Positions 20,438 to 29,658 of a stretch of 64,000 nt of DNA are shown piece by piece. The position numbers and the translations under genes were made by a program. The DNA is taken from contig JAHLLJ010000002.1 of assembly GCA_020444205.1 (NCBI GenBank), forward strand, positions 25,860 to 89,859, in the 5' to 3' direction. A model generated the notes under the pieces. That model was not told the origin of the DNA and did no database searches. It saw only the letters and a list, made by a program, of their open reading frames with translations. The first letter of the stretch is position 1, and each line of letters opens with the position of its first letter. Source of the DNA: Deltaproteobacteria bacterium. Lineage in GTDB: Bacteria > Desulfobacterota > Desulfarculia > Desulfarculales > Desulfarculaceae.

Positions 20438-20466
20438 TTGACAGGCCGGGGCACAGCTTGTTAATA
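20438..20466 (+). promoter_or_regulatory. predicted sigma70-type promoter of second XDH operon
   Basis: TTGACA (20438-20443), 17-bp spacer, TTAATA (20461-20466). Confidence 0.6.
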
Positions 20467-20478
20467 AAATACTATCAT
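20462..20478. repeat. right arm of 17-bp inverted repeat, candidate operator
   Basis: taataaaatactatcat, exact reverse complement of 20260-20276. Confidence 0.75.
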
Positions 20479-20635
20479 ATTATTTAAAACCGCAGGCCGC
20501 GCGGGCATTGGGCGCGGTGCTGGCGATCGTTCCTCATGTTGGAAAAACTTGGCGCATTCCATGACCGCCGCTGCCAGTGCCCCGCTCGGGCGGGACCACC
20601 CGGTGGGTGGCGGGCGCAAAGGAGATTCTCACCTC

Positions 20636-21103
20636 ATGACTCATATATTGAGCTTCACCCTCAACGGCGCGCCGGTGCAGGCCTTGGTCAAGCCCAGCGA
20701 CAGCCTGTTGGATGTATTGCGGGAAAGGCTGGATGTGACCAGCCCCAAGCGGGGATGCGACAGCGGCGACTGCGGGGCTTGCACGGTTCTCTTGGAGGGC
20801 AAGGCGGTGCGCGCCTGCCTCACCTGCGCGCTCACCGTGGAAGGCAAGCAGGTAATCACCGTGGAGGGCCTGAGCCAAAACGGCAAGCTGCAACCCCTGC
20901 AGGAGGCCATCATATCCCATGGCGGCACCCAGTGCGGCTTTTGCACCTCAGGCATGCTCATCAGCGCCACGGCCCTTTTGGCCAAAAGCCCTCATCCCCA
21001 ACGGCAGGAGATAGCCGAGGAGATGTCGGGGAACCTGTGCCGTTGCGGCTGTTATGAAGAGATAACTCAGGCCATTCTGGACACGGCCCGCAAGGGCGAG
21101 TAG
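20636..21103 (+). CDS. xanthine dehydrogenase family (2Fe-2S)-binding subunit
   Basis: GCDSGDCGACTVLLEG, CGFCTSGMLIS, GNLCRCGCYEE; start at ATG 20636 after ggag. Confidence 0.92.
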   Translation: MTHILSFTLNGAPVQALVKPSDSLLDVLRERLDVTSPKRGCDSGDCGACTVLLEGKAVRACLTCALTVEGKQVITVEGLSQNGKLQPLQEAIISHGGTQCGFCTSGMLISATALLAKSPHPQRQEIAEEMSGNLCRCGCYEEITQAILDTARKGE

Positions 21104-21114
21104 GGGGCGAGGCC

Positions 21115-22434
21115 ATGAACCAATATATAGGCAAGGCCATGCCGCGTTACGACGCTCAGGGCCAGGTAAACGGCCAGGCGCAGTATGTGGACGACATTAA
21201 AGTGCCGGGCATGAAGTGCGTCAAGGTGTTGCGCAGCCCGGTGCACAAAGGCATCATCCGCAACCTCGATTTCAGCAAGGCCATGGCGGTCCCCGGCGTG
21301 GTGGGCTTTGTCACTGCCCAGGACATTCCCGGCAAGAACGCCTATGGCCGCTTCCAGGACATGCCGGTGCTGGCCCCCGACAACCGGGTGCGCTACAAGG
21401 GCGAGCCCATCGCGGCGGTGGTGGCCGCGGACACGGACACCGCCCTGGAGGCCCTGTCCCTTGTGGATCTGGACATCGAGGAACAGACCCCGGTGTTCGA
21501 CATGTTCGAGGCCATGAAACCGGATGCTCCCTTGGTGCGCCATGACTCCACCAGCAACCTGTGGGTGCATTACCCGCCGGACATCACCGAGGTGACCATG
21601 GTAAAGGGCTCGGTGGATGAGGGCATGGCCCAGGCCGATCAGATCGTGGAAGGCCGCTACTCCACCGGGGTGCAAGACCACGCACCCATGGAGCCCAACG
21701 TGTCGGTAGCTTACCGGGACGAAATGGGCCGCCTGGTCATCCATACGGTCAGCCAGACCATCTACGCCCACTTGGGCATGCTCTGCAACATCCTGGCCAT
21801 GCCTATGAGCCATATTCGCTACATCGGCGGCCGGGTGGGCGGAGCCTTTGGCGGCAAAAACGACATACATACCGACCACGTGGCCGCTCTGGCAGTGCTC
21901 AAGTTCGGCCATCCGGTGAAGTACCGCCTGACCCGCGAAGAGGACCTGCAGTTCACCACCAAACGCGGCGCCTTTGTGCTGGACTTCAAGACCGGGGTGA
22001 AAAACGACGGCAGACTCACTGCCTGCCATATCGACATCTGGCACGACACCGGGGCCTATGCGGGCATGTCGCCTTATGGGCTGGAAAAGTGCGCCATGTT
22101 CGCGCCCGGGCCTTATGACTTCCCGCACATCAAGGTGACCGCGCGAACTATATTCACCAACCGGCCCATATCCAGTTCCATGCGCGGCTTCTCGGTTATC
22201 AACGGCCAGATCGCCTCGGAGATTCACATGAACCGGGTGGCCGAGGCCCTGGGCGTGGACCCCTGGGAGCTGCGCTTCAAGGGCGCCTGGCGAGACGGAG
22301 ACCAGGGTGTGTCCGGCTACAAGGTACGTGGGGCCGGGGCCTTGGAGGCCATGAAAAAGGCGGCGGAGCTGGCGGGCATCGATCTTCCGGAAAAGCTGAC
22401 GTCCATGAGTTCACGGGGGAGGCAGGCATCATGA
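21115..22434 (+). CDS. xanthine dehydrogenase family, molybdopterin-binding subunit, N-terminal half (split gene)
   Basis: GGRVGGAFGGKNDIHTDHVAALAVLKFGHPVKYRLTREEDL. Confidence 0.88.
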   Translation: MNQYIGKAMPRYDAQGQVNGQAQYVDDIKVPGMKCVKVLRSPVHKGIIRNLDFSKAMAVPGVVGFVTAQDIPGKNAYGRFQDMPVLAPDNRVRYKGEPIAAVVAADTDTALEALSLVDLDIEEQTPVFDMFEAMKPDAPLVRHDSTSNLWVHYPPDITEVTMVKGSVDEGMAQADQIVEGRYSTGVQDHAPMEPNVSVAYRDEMGRLVIHTVSQTIYAHLGMLCNILAMPMSHIRYIGGRVGGAFGGKNDIHTDHVAALAVLKFGHPVKYRLTREEDLQFTTKRGAFVLDFKTGVKNDGRLTACHIDIWHDTGAYAGMSPYGLEKCAMFAPGPYDFPHIKVTARTIFTNRPISSSMRGFSVINGQIASEIHMNRVAEALGVDPWELRFKGAWRDGDQGVSGYKVRGAGALEAMKKAAELAGIDLPEKLTSMSSRGRQAS

Positions 22435-23483
22435 AAAAGACAGGCATGGGCATGTGCCTGGTACTCCATCCCACCGGCCGCAAGGGCGGCGGCGATCCCA
22501 GCCAGGCCATCATCCAACTGAAACCAGACGGCAGCTTGCTGCTCAAGGTGGGTGCGGTGGATCACGGCCAGGGAGCCCTGACCATTTTGCGCCAGGTGGC
22601 GGCCGAGGCCATGGACGTGGACATAAATACGGTTTACGCCAGCAACCGCTCCGATGACCTGGCTCCGCTCAGCGCGGGCAGCGCGGCCAGCCGGGTCACC
22701 CTGGTGGACCCCCATGCGGTGGAGGAGGCGGCCAAGGACCTCCGGGCCAAAATCGCCGCCTTCGCAGCTCACCGCCTGGAGGTTCCGGTGGAGGAGGTGG
22801 AGCTGGCCGACGGCAAGGCCTTTGCTAAGGACAATCCCCATCACCACATGACCTTTGCCGAGATCGGCATGATCGCCAACTTGGGCGAAGGGGTGATCCT
22901 GGTGGGCACCGGGGCGTGGCAGCCGGCCCCGGTACAAGGCCACGATCCCCAGACCGGCTTCCTGGACCAGGAAAGCGTTATTTCCTTTGGCTGCTGCGTG
23001 GCCGAGGTTAGCGTGGACACCGGCACCGGCGAGGTGGAGGTGACCAAGCTGGTGCAGGTGTGGGAGGTGGGCAAGGCTATAAACCCCCTAATGGTCAAGC
23101 AGCAAATCAACGGCGGCCTGCAAATCGGAATGGGCTTTGCCCTGCGGGAGAACCTGTTCCCCAACTACCCGGACCCAGCCAACTCTGTTGAGTCGCTGGC
23201 CGATTATTCCATGCCCACTTTCATGGATTATCCCCCAGAGTTGATCCACGGCATCGAGGAGGTGCCTCATCCCATGGGGGTCAAGGGAGCCAAGGGCTTT
23301 TCAGAGGGCAGCGCCACGGCCCCGGGGCCGGCCATTATTTCAGCCATCCACGACGCGGTGGGGGTTTGGATTCATGAGGTGCCCGCCACCGCGGAGGTGG
23401 TGCTTAGGGCCCTGGAGGCCAAGGAGCGCGAGGGAGCCACGGATTACTGGTCTCACCAAGACCGCGAGGCTTGGCTGGCTTAG
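22431..23483 (+). CDS. xanthine dehydrogenase family, molybdopterin-binding subunit, C-terminal half (split gene)
   Basis: QLKPDGSLLLKVGAVDHGQGALTILRQVAAEAM, GVKGAKGFSEGSATAPGPAIISAIHDAVG; overlaps preceding gene by 4 bp. Confidence 0.88.
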   Translation: MKKTGMGMCLVLHPTGRKGGGDPSQAIIQLKPDGSLLLKVGAVDHGQGALTILRQVAAEAMDVDINTVYASNRSDDLAPLSAGSAASRVTLVDPHAVEEAAKDLRAKIAAFAAHRLEVPVEEVELADGKAFAKDNPHHHMTFAEIGMIANLGEGVILVGTGAWQPAPVQGHDPQTGFLDQESVISFGCCVAEVSVDTGTGEVEVTKLVQVWEVGKAINPLMVKQQINGGLQIGMGFALRENLFPNYPDPANSVESLADYSMPTFMDYPPELIHGIEEVPHPMGVKGAKGFSEGSATAPGPAIISAIHDAVGVWIHEVPATAEVVLRALEAKEREGATDYWSHQDREAWLA

Positions 23484-23620
23484 GCTGCCTTGGCCGTGGG
23501 GACAACCAGTTAGCCGAGTATTGCCAATCCTTGGAACAGCCCCAAAATACTCCCTATGGTGACTTCTGAAAGATACCATGGTGACTCCGATTTATACCTT
23601 AAGGGTTACGGAGGCATTCC

Positions 23621-24439
23621 ATGCTCAAGCTAGATCAGTCATTCAGTCACCAGGGAAGTTCAGTTGCCTGGGGGAAAATGGGTAAAGGCTACCCATTGGT
23701 TCTTATTCACGGAACCCCGTTTAACTCGCAGGTCTGGCGAAATATAGCACCGCTTCTCGCCGATCACTGGGAGATCTTCTTTTTTGACCTGATCGGATAT
23801 GGCCAGTCCGAAATGCGACCGGGACAAAATGTATCCCTTGGCGTTCAAAACGGTCTGCTTGCCGCACTTCTTGATCACTGGAAGATTGACCGGCCGGATG
23901 TTCTTTGCCATGATTTCGGCGGCGCGACCGCCCTACGCGCCTACCATCTCGATGGTCTTCGATACAGAAAGCTCACCATGGTTGATCCGGTTGCTGTGGC
24001 GCCTTGGGGGTCGCCTTTCGTTTCCCATGTGCGCAAGTTTGAGGAGGCCTTTGCCGGCTTACCGGAATATGCGCATGAAGCCCTTTTGCGCGCCTACATT
24101 TTAGGAGCCGCCAACAAGCCTCTACATGAGCAGACGCTACAAACCTATATGAAGCCATGGATGGGTGATATTGGGAAAGCGGCATTCTATCGCCAAATCG
24201 CCCAGATGGATCAGCGTTTCACAGATGAAGTAGAACCGCTTTATGGGCCCATGGAAGGGGAAGTGACCTTGCTTTGGGGTGAGATGGATGCATGGATACC
24301 CCTTGAGAGAGGCGAGAAATTGGCGGCCAGAATTACCAATGGCAATTTAGTTCGCGTGCCAAACGCTGGCCATCTCGTTCAAGAGGATGCTCCGGAAGCC
24401 ATCGTTGCAGCCATGCTGTCCGGATTGCTGCGCCGGTAG
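23621..24439 (+). CDS. alpha/beta hydrolase
   Basis: LVLIHGTPFNSQVWRNI oxyanion region, CHDFGGATAL nucleophile elbow (Asp), NAGHLVQEDAPE. Confidence 0.85.
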   Translation: MLKLDQSFSHQGSSVAWGKMGKGYPLVLIHGTPFNSQVWRNIAPLLADHWEIFFFDLIGYGQSEMRPGQNVSLGVQNGLLAALLDHWKIDRPDVLCHDFGGATALRAYHLDGLRYRKLTMVDPVAVAPWGSPFVSHVRKFEEAFAGLPEYAHEALLRAYILGAANKPLHEQTLQTYMKPWMGDIGKAAFYRQIAQMDQRFTDEVEPLYGPMEGEVTLLWGEMDAWIPLERGEKLAARITNGNLVRVPNAGHLVQEDAPEAIVAAMLSGLLRR

Positions 24440-24679
24440 CTTGATGAACCAATGTCCTATGAAGGCTCAGGCGATATCCCGCCGCAGCAAGAAAAAATTC
24501 GGAAGGCGGAAAGGAAACCGAGACTGCCTAGCCAATCCTACGTGGGGCACTTTGCCCAATTGCGCGAAGACAGCGAATAGACCAGCCCAAGAGACCTCCA
24601 GAATGTCCAATAAAAAGATCCCCTTTTAACAATTTTAAAAATAAGGGCCATACCAATGCTTGACGCGGACTGCGGTTGT

Positions 24680-24890
24680 TGGTTCTAGATTTCCTGAAAA
24701 TGACGGTTGTGTGGGGAATCCCGTGAAACTCGGGAGCGGGCCCGCCGCTGTAAACGGGGACCGAGGCCGCTGGAGCCACTCGCCTTGGAGCGGGGAAGGC
24801 GCGGTCATCGGGTCGATCCGCAAGCCAGAATATCCACCGTCCGTCTTCGCTGTCTGAGGCTCCCCGTGGAACGGGACGCCGCAACAGAAG
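24680..24890 (+). promoter_or_regulatory. cobalamin riboswitch (RS1); boundaries approximate
   Basis: ggggaatcccgtgaaac...cccgccgctgtaaacgggga...gccact...ggggaaggcgcgg...aagccagaatat B12-box architecture. Confidence 0.88.
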
Positions 24891-24915
24891 TCGTGGCCAA
24901 AGGACAGGGACGTCG

Positions 24916-24944
24916 CCGGACTCTTTTGTGAGTCCGGTTTTTTA
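24916..24944 (+). terminator. intrinsic terminator following RS1 (attenuator)
   Basis: ccggactc-ttttgt-gagtccgg-tttttt. Confidence 0.8.
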
Positions 24945-24970
24945 TGCCCGGTCGCGCCGAACAGGGGCGC

Positions 24971-25459
24971 ATGGTCTGTCCGTTTTCAGCCATCGTGGGC
25001 CAGGAGCAGATAATCGACTTGCCTTTTAACGCCACCGAGGACATGGTTCTGGGGGGCTTGGATTTTGAAGAAGTTCTACAAAACGGGACGCGCCGCTTTT
25101 AGGCCGGGCTATTAGCCAAGGCTCATAGGGGATTTCTCTACATGGATGAGGTCAACCTCCTACCAGATCATCTGGTGGATGTGATCATGGACGCGGCATC
25201 CGCTGGGTTCAACCTGGTGGAGCGGGAAGGATTCCGCTATCAGCACGGAGCCCGCTTTTCCCTGGTGGGCATCGACGGCCACCGGGGCGATATTATCACC
25301 CTAAAGGCCGCCAAGACCTTGGCCGCTTGGCAAGGTCGCGACGCGGTGGAGACCCAGGATGTGGAAACAGCTGCTGAATTATCTTTGCCCCATCGTATGA
25401 GGCGGCAACCCTTCAGTGAGATGGGTTCGGCTCCCACGGCTCAAAACACCGCATTTTAA
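24971..25459 (+). pseudogene. Mg/Co-chelatase ATPase (ChlI/ChlD-like) remnant with two in-frame internal deletions and an in-frame TAG
   Basis: [76 protein letters not shown]...[28 protein letters not shown]...; TAG at 25100-25102; lacks Walker A and MNPEEGELRPQLLDRFG regions. Confidence 0.85.
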
Positions 25460-25529
25460 GGGGGCGTGCACGCTGATATTGTTGACACTGCCCTGCATTG
25501 TTGGTATTGGCTTTAAAGAACATATGCTG

Positions 25530-25700
25530 GAGCGGGCGCCTGTGAAGGCCCTGAGGGAAGCCGGTGCGAATCCGGCGCGGTCCCGCCGCTGTAACCAGGA
25601 ACGAAAGCCGTTATTAAAGCCACTGTCCGCGTTAGGGGATGGGAAGGCAACGGCCGGTAGGATGATCTGGGAGCCAGAAGACCTGCTTGCTCTGTTTAGG
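25530..25700 (+). promoter_or_regulatory. cobalamin riboswitch (RS2); boundaries approximate
   Basis: gggaagccggtgcgaatccggcgcggtcccgccgctgtaaccagga...gccactgt...gggaaggc...gagccagaagacctgc. Confidence 0.92.
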
Positions 25701-25761
25701 CCGCCGACGCCGGGTTATGCGTTGAGGCGGTCGGCCTAGGGGTGAAGCAAGCTGGGTGCAG

Positions 25762-25796
25762 TCCCTCGGTTCCATGAGGACCGGGGATTTTTATTT
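25762..25796 (+). terminator. intrinsic terminator following RS2 (one bulge)
   Basis: tccctcggttcc-atga-ggaccggggatttttatttt. Confidence 0.65.
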
Positions 25797-27169
25797 TGGG
25801 CACCCGCATAAAGGCACTCAGCATAGGAGCGACGGGCAGCGGCGCGGGAAAAACCACCGTGACCCTAGCCTTGCTGGCTGCCCTGCGGCGCCGCGGCCTG
25901 CGGGTCCAACCCTTCAAAGCAGGCCCTGATTTCATAGACCCTGGCCATCATTTCACGGCCTCCGGCCTAATCTCCCACAATCTGGATACCTGGATGCTCT
26001 CGCCCGAGGAGAACCGGGCCATCTTTGCGCGCCATGCCTGCCAAGCCGACCTGGCGGTGGTGGAAGGGGTAATGGGCCTATTTGACGGCTTTGGCCCAGA
26101 GGGCGAAGAAGGTTCCACGGCTCACTTGGCCAAGCTGCTGGGCATTCCGGCGGTTTTGGTGGTCAACGCCAAGGGCATGGCCGGCAGCATTGCGGCTATG
26201 GCCGGAGGTTTCCAAAACTTTGATCCAGACTTGCGCTGGGCCGGCGTGATCGCCAACAAGTGCGGCAGCTTCGGCCATATTCAGATTCTGCGCCGGGCCA
26301 TGAGCTCTTCTTCGCTCATGCCCTTATTGGGCGGACTGCTCAGAGCCTCCTCCCTAAGCATGCCTGAGCGCCACCTGGGTCTGATAACCGCCGAGGAGGG
26401 CGGCCTAGCAGAGGATACCTTGCAGCGCCTGGCCGACCTGGCCGAGGAGGCCATTGACCTGGACCGGCTGCTGGAGAGCCTACCCGAGGTGGCGGTGGAG
26501 GCGCCGATGCCGCAGCCGCCGGTTTCGCCCAAGGTGCGCATCGGTGTGGCTCGCGATCAGGCCTTCTGCTTTTACTACGAGGAGAACTTGCGCCGCCTGC
26601 GCCGGGCCGGCGCGGAGCTGGTTCCCTTCTCCCCTATGCGCGACGCCCATTTACCCTCCAATCTACAGGGCCTGTACCTAGGCGGCGGCTATCCCGAGCT
26701 GTTCGCCCCCATCTTGGCGGAAAACATCGACTTGCGCTGCGATATCGCGGCCGCAGCCCGCAACGGGCTGCCTATCTTCGGCGAATGCGGGGGCATGATT
26801 TATTTGGGCCGCTCCCTGCGCGACCTGGAGGGGCGTGTCTGGCCCATGTGCAAGGTTTTGCCCCTGGACACGGCCATGAATCCCAAGTTGCGCAGGTTGG
26901 GTTACCGACAGGCGACGTTCGTGAAGGATACCCCCCTTGGACCCCAGGGCGCCGTAGCCCGGGGGCACGAGTTTCATTACTCCGAAATAACTACTCTGCA
27001 TGGCGGCGCTAGCGAGGATCTTTTTCAGCTCAGCGGCCGTAATGGGAGTTCCCCCGCGTTTGCCGGATTGCGCGTGGCCAATACTCTGGGCAGCTACCTG
27101 CATTTTCATTTCGGCAGCAACCCCAAGCTGGCGGAGCACTTCGTGGCTTTTTGCCGGAGAAATGCCTGA
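25796..27169 (+). CDS. cbiA: cobyrinate a,c-diamide synthase
   Basis: IGATGSGAGKTTVTLALLAALRRRGLRVQPFKAGPDFIDPGHH, FGECGGMIYLG glutaminase motif; start codon (TTG) uncertain. Confidence 0.93.
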   Translation: MGTRIKALSIGATGSGAGKTTVTLALLAALRRRGLRVQPFKAGPDFIDPGHHFTASGLISHNLDTWMLSPEENRAIFARHACQADLAVVEGVMGLFDGFGPEGEEGSTAHLAKLLGIPAVLVVNAKGMAGSIAAMAGGFQNFDPDLRWAGVIANKCGSFGHIQILRRAMSSSSLMPLLGGLLRASSLSMPERHLGLITAEEGGLAEDTLQRLADLAEEAIDLDRLLESLPEVAVEAPMPQPPVSPKVRIGVARDQAFCFYYEENLRRLRRAGAELVPFSPMRDAHLPSNLQGLYLGGGYPELFAPILAENIDLRCDIAAAARNGLPIFGECGGMIYLGRSLRDLEGRVWPMCKVLPLDTAMNPKLRRLGYRQATFVKDTPLGPQGAVARGHEFHYSEITTLHGGASEDLFQLSGRNGSSPAFAGLRVANTLGSYLHFHFGSNPKLAEHFVAFCRRNA

Positions 27170-27810
27170 TGGAAAGAGATACCTGGAATCTGAACCCCAG
27201 CGACATCGAAACCCGCAGCATGGCCATCATAGACGCCCAAGCGGGCGAGCACGGCTGGCTTCCGGATCAATGGCAAATAGTGCGGCGCATGATCCACACC
27301 ACGGCTGATTTCGAGTGGGCGGGCATCACCATCATGCAAGACCAAGCTTTGGAAAGCGGCCTAAAGGCCTTGACCAAAGGATGCACCATATTCACTGATA
27401 CCCAGATGGCCATGATGGGCATTTCCCCGTGGCGGGTAGGGCCCCTGGGGGTGGATGTGCGTTGTCTGATCAACTATGAACCGGTGATGGCACGCGCCGC
27501 CGAAAATGGCACCACGCGGGCGGTGGCCGCCGTGGACCTGGCCGTGGAGAGCGACTCCAGGGCGGTGTTCGTCGTCGGCAACGCGCCCACCGCCTTGCTG
27601 CGCTTGCTGGAGCACGCCGAGGCGGGCCGGGCGCACCCCCCCTTGGTGGTGGGACTGCCGGTGGGCTTTGTCAACGCGGCCGAAGCCAAGGCAGCCCTGG
27701 CCCAGAGCGATCTTCCCTACATCACCGCCCTAGGACCCAAAGGCGGTTCGGCGGTGGCCGCCAGCGTGATCAACGCTCTGGCCATCATGGCGCAGGAGCA
27801 ACGGAAATGA
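27169..27810 (+). CDS. cbiC: precorrin-8X/cobalt-precorrin-8 methylmutase
   Basis: RRMIHTTADFEWAG, IFTDTQMAMMGI, PVGFVNAAEAK; start set to ATG 27169 (overlaps cbiA stop). Confidence 0.93.
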   Translation: MERDTWNLNPSDIETRSMAIIDAQAGEHGWLPDQWQIVRRMIHTTADFEWAGITIMQDQALESGLKALTKGCTIFTDTQMAMMGISPWRVGPLGVDVRCLINYEPVMARAAENGTTRAVAAVDLAVESDSRAVFVVGNAPTALLRLLEHAEAGRAHPPLVVGLPVGFVNAAEAKAALAQSDLPYITALGPKGGSAVAASVINALAIMAQEQRK

Positions 27811-28538
27811 GCGGGCAGGCCTACGGCACCCTTTACGGCATAGGGGTGGGGCCCGGCGACCCCGAGCTGGTTACCATCAAGGCCGCCAAGGTGTTGAGCC
27901 GGGTTGAAGTGGTTTTCGCGGCCAGCTCACCCAAAAACGGCTACAGCCTGGCCCTCAATACGGTGGCGGAGCTGATTCCCGCAGGCACCCAGGTGGTCAA
28001 GCTGGCCTTCCCCATGACCAGCAAGGCCGCCACGCTCAAGAAAGCCTGGCACGATAATGCTCATGCGGTGCGCCGGGTTCTGGAGAAGGGGAGCGACGCA
28101 GCTTTCCTAACCATTGGCGACCCCTTGACCTACAGCACCTACGGCTACCTGCTGGAGACCCTGCGGGGTCTGGGCTGTGGCGCGCCGGTGGTCACCATAC
28201 CAGGAGTGACCGCCTATCATGCCGCTGCCGCCCGGCTCAACATCCCCCTGGTGGAGAGCAACCAGTCCTTGGTGGTGGTCAGCGGAGTGGGGGACCCCCA
28301 GAGCATCCGGCGATTGTCCGAGTTCAGCGAGAACATAGTCATCATGAAGGCCTATCGCCGCTTCGATGACATTATCGACACGGTCGAGCATTTGCCCTAC
28401 GCCTCCACCGTGTCCGCGGTGTCCCAGATCGGGCTCCCCGACGAGCAAGTCGTACACGACGCCACCGTCTTAAAGGGGCAGGAAATGCCCTACCTGACCT
28501 TGTGCGTGGTAAAGCGCCAAAGGGGAGGCAAGGCCTGA
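27807..28538 (+). CDS. cbiL: precorrin-2/cobalt-factor II C20-methyltransferase
   Basis: LYGIGVGPGDPELVTIKAAKVL, TIGDPLTYSTYGYL, PGVTAYHAAAARL. Confidence 0.92.
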   Translation: MSGQAYGTLYGIGVGPGDPELVTIKAAKVLSRVEVVFAASSPKNGYSLALNTVAELIPAGTQVVKLAFPMTSKAATLKKAWHDNAHAVRRVLEKGSDAAFLTIGDPLTYSTYGYLLETLRGLGCGAPVVTIPGVTAYHAAAARLNIPLVESNQSLVVVSGVGDPQSIRRLSEFSENIVIMKAYRRFDDIIDTVEHLPYASTVSAVSQIGLPDEQVVHDATVLKGQEMPYLTLCVVKRQRGGKA

Positions 28539-28542
28539 GACC

Positions 28543-29658
28543 ATGGCACGGCGGGAGCTAAAAAGCGGCTTCACCACCGGCACCGCGGCTGCTGCTGCGG
28601 CCAAGGCGGCGGTGATGCTGGCCTTTGGGCAGAGCGCCGATCAGGTTGAGGTAAGCCTGCCCGAGGGAGGCAAGGTGCTGAGCATCCCGGTGGCGGTTGC
28701 TCAACGCAAGAAATCAGGGCACTGCGAGGCGGTGGTGGTCAAGGACGCGGGCGACGACCCGGACGTGACCAACAAGGCCAGAATCAAAGCCGAGGTGCAA
28801 TTGCTTCCCGCGGAGGCCGATGGCGCCTGCCTGGAAATATGCGGCGGTCAGGGGGTCGGCCTGGTGACCAAGGCGGGTTTGGCGGTGGAGCCGGGTAAGC
28901 CCGCCATCAACCCGGTGCCTCGGGAGATGATCTGCCGCGCGGTACGCCAGGCTCTGGCCTGGGTCGCGCCGGAAGAGCACTTCGCGGTAAAGGTGACCAT
29001 CAGTGTGGATGAGGGGGAGCGCCTGGCCCGTTACACCCTGAATCCGCGTCTGGGAGTTATGGGGGGCATCTCCATCTTGGGCACCAGCGGCCTGGTGAAG
29101 CCTTTCAGTCACGAGGCTTACACCCAGACCATCGATGTGGCCCTCTCCGTGGCCCAGGCCGCCGGACACCAAGAGGTGGTGCTGACCACGGGAGGTAAAA
29201 GCGAGAAACGGGCCATGATTTTGCGGCCGGATTTGAACTCCGCCGCCTTTGTGCAGATCGCCGACTTTTTCGCCTATTCCTTGCGGGCTTGCGCCCAAGC
29301 GGGCATGCATAGGGTTGGCCTGGTCTCCTTCTTCGGCAAGGCGGTGAAACAAGCAGCCGGGATGGAGTACACCCACGCGCACAAAGCAGCCATGGACCTG
29401 CCCCGGTTGGCCCAGTGGCTGGGCGGGGCCGGGTTGGAAACCGGCACGTGCCAAGAAATAGCCCAAGCCAACACCGCTCGCCATGCTTTGGATATCTTGC
29501 GCCTGGTAGGCCGTTTGGCTTTGGTCAGCGAAGTGGGCAAGCGCATGCTCGCCTCGGCACGAGAGTTCGCCGGACCTAGCGTGGATATCTGGGCGATCAT
29601 CATCGATTACAACGGCGCAGGGCTATATGGCGGTAATCAACCGGCGGTGTCTTCATGA
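28543..29658 (+). CDS. cbiD: cobalt-precorrin-5B C1-methyltransferase
   Basis: LKSGFTTGTAAAAAAKAAVMLAFG, VVKDAGDDPDVTN, LTTGGKSEK. Confidence 0.95.
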   Translation: MARRELKSGFTTGTAAAAAAKAAVMLAFGQSADQVEVSLPEGGKVLSIPVAVAQRKKSGHCEAVVVKDAGDDPDVTNKARIKAEVQLLPAEADGACLEICGGQGVGLVTKAGLAVEPGKPAINPVPREMICRAVRQALAWVAPEEHFAVKVTISVDEGERLARYTLNPRLGVMGGISILGTSGLVKPFSHEAYTQTIDVALSVAQAAGHQEVVLTTGGKSEKRAMILRPDLNSAAFVQIADFFAYSLRACAQAGMHRVGLVSFFGKAVKQAAGMEYTHAHKAAMDLPRLAQWLGGAGLETGTCQEIAQANTARHALDILRLVGRLALVSEVGKRMLASAREFAGPSVDIWAIIIDYNGAGLYGGNQPAVSS

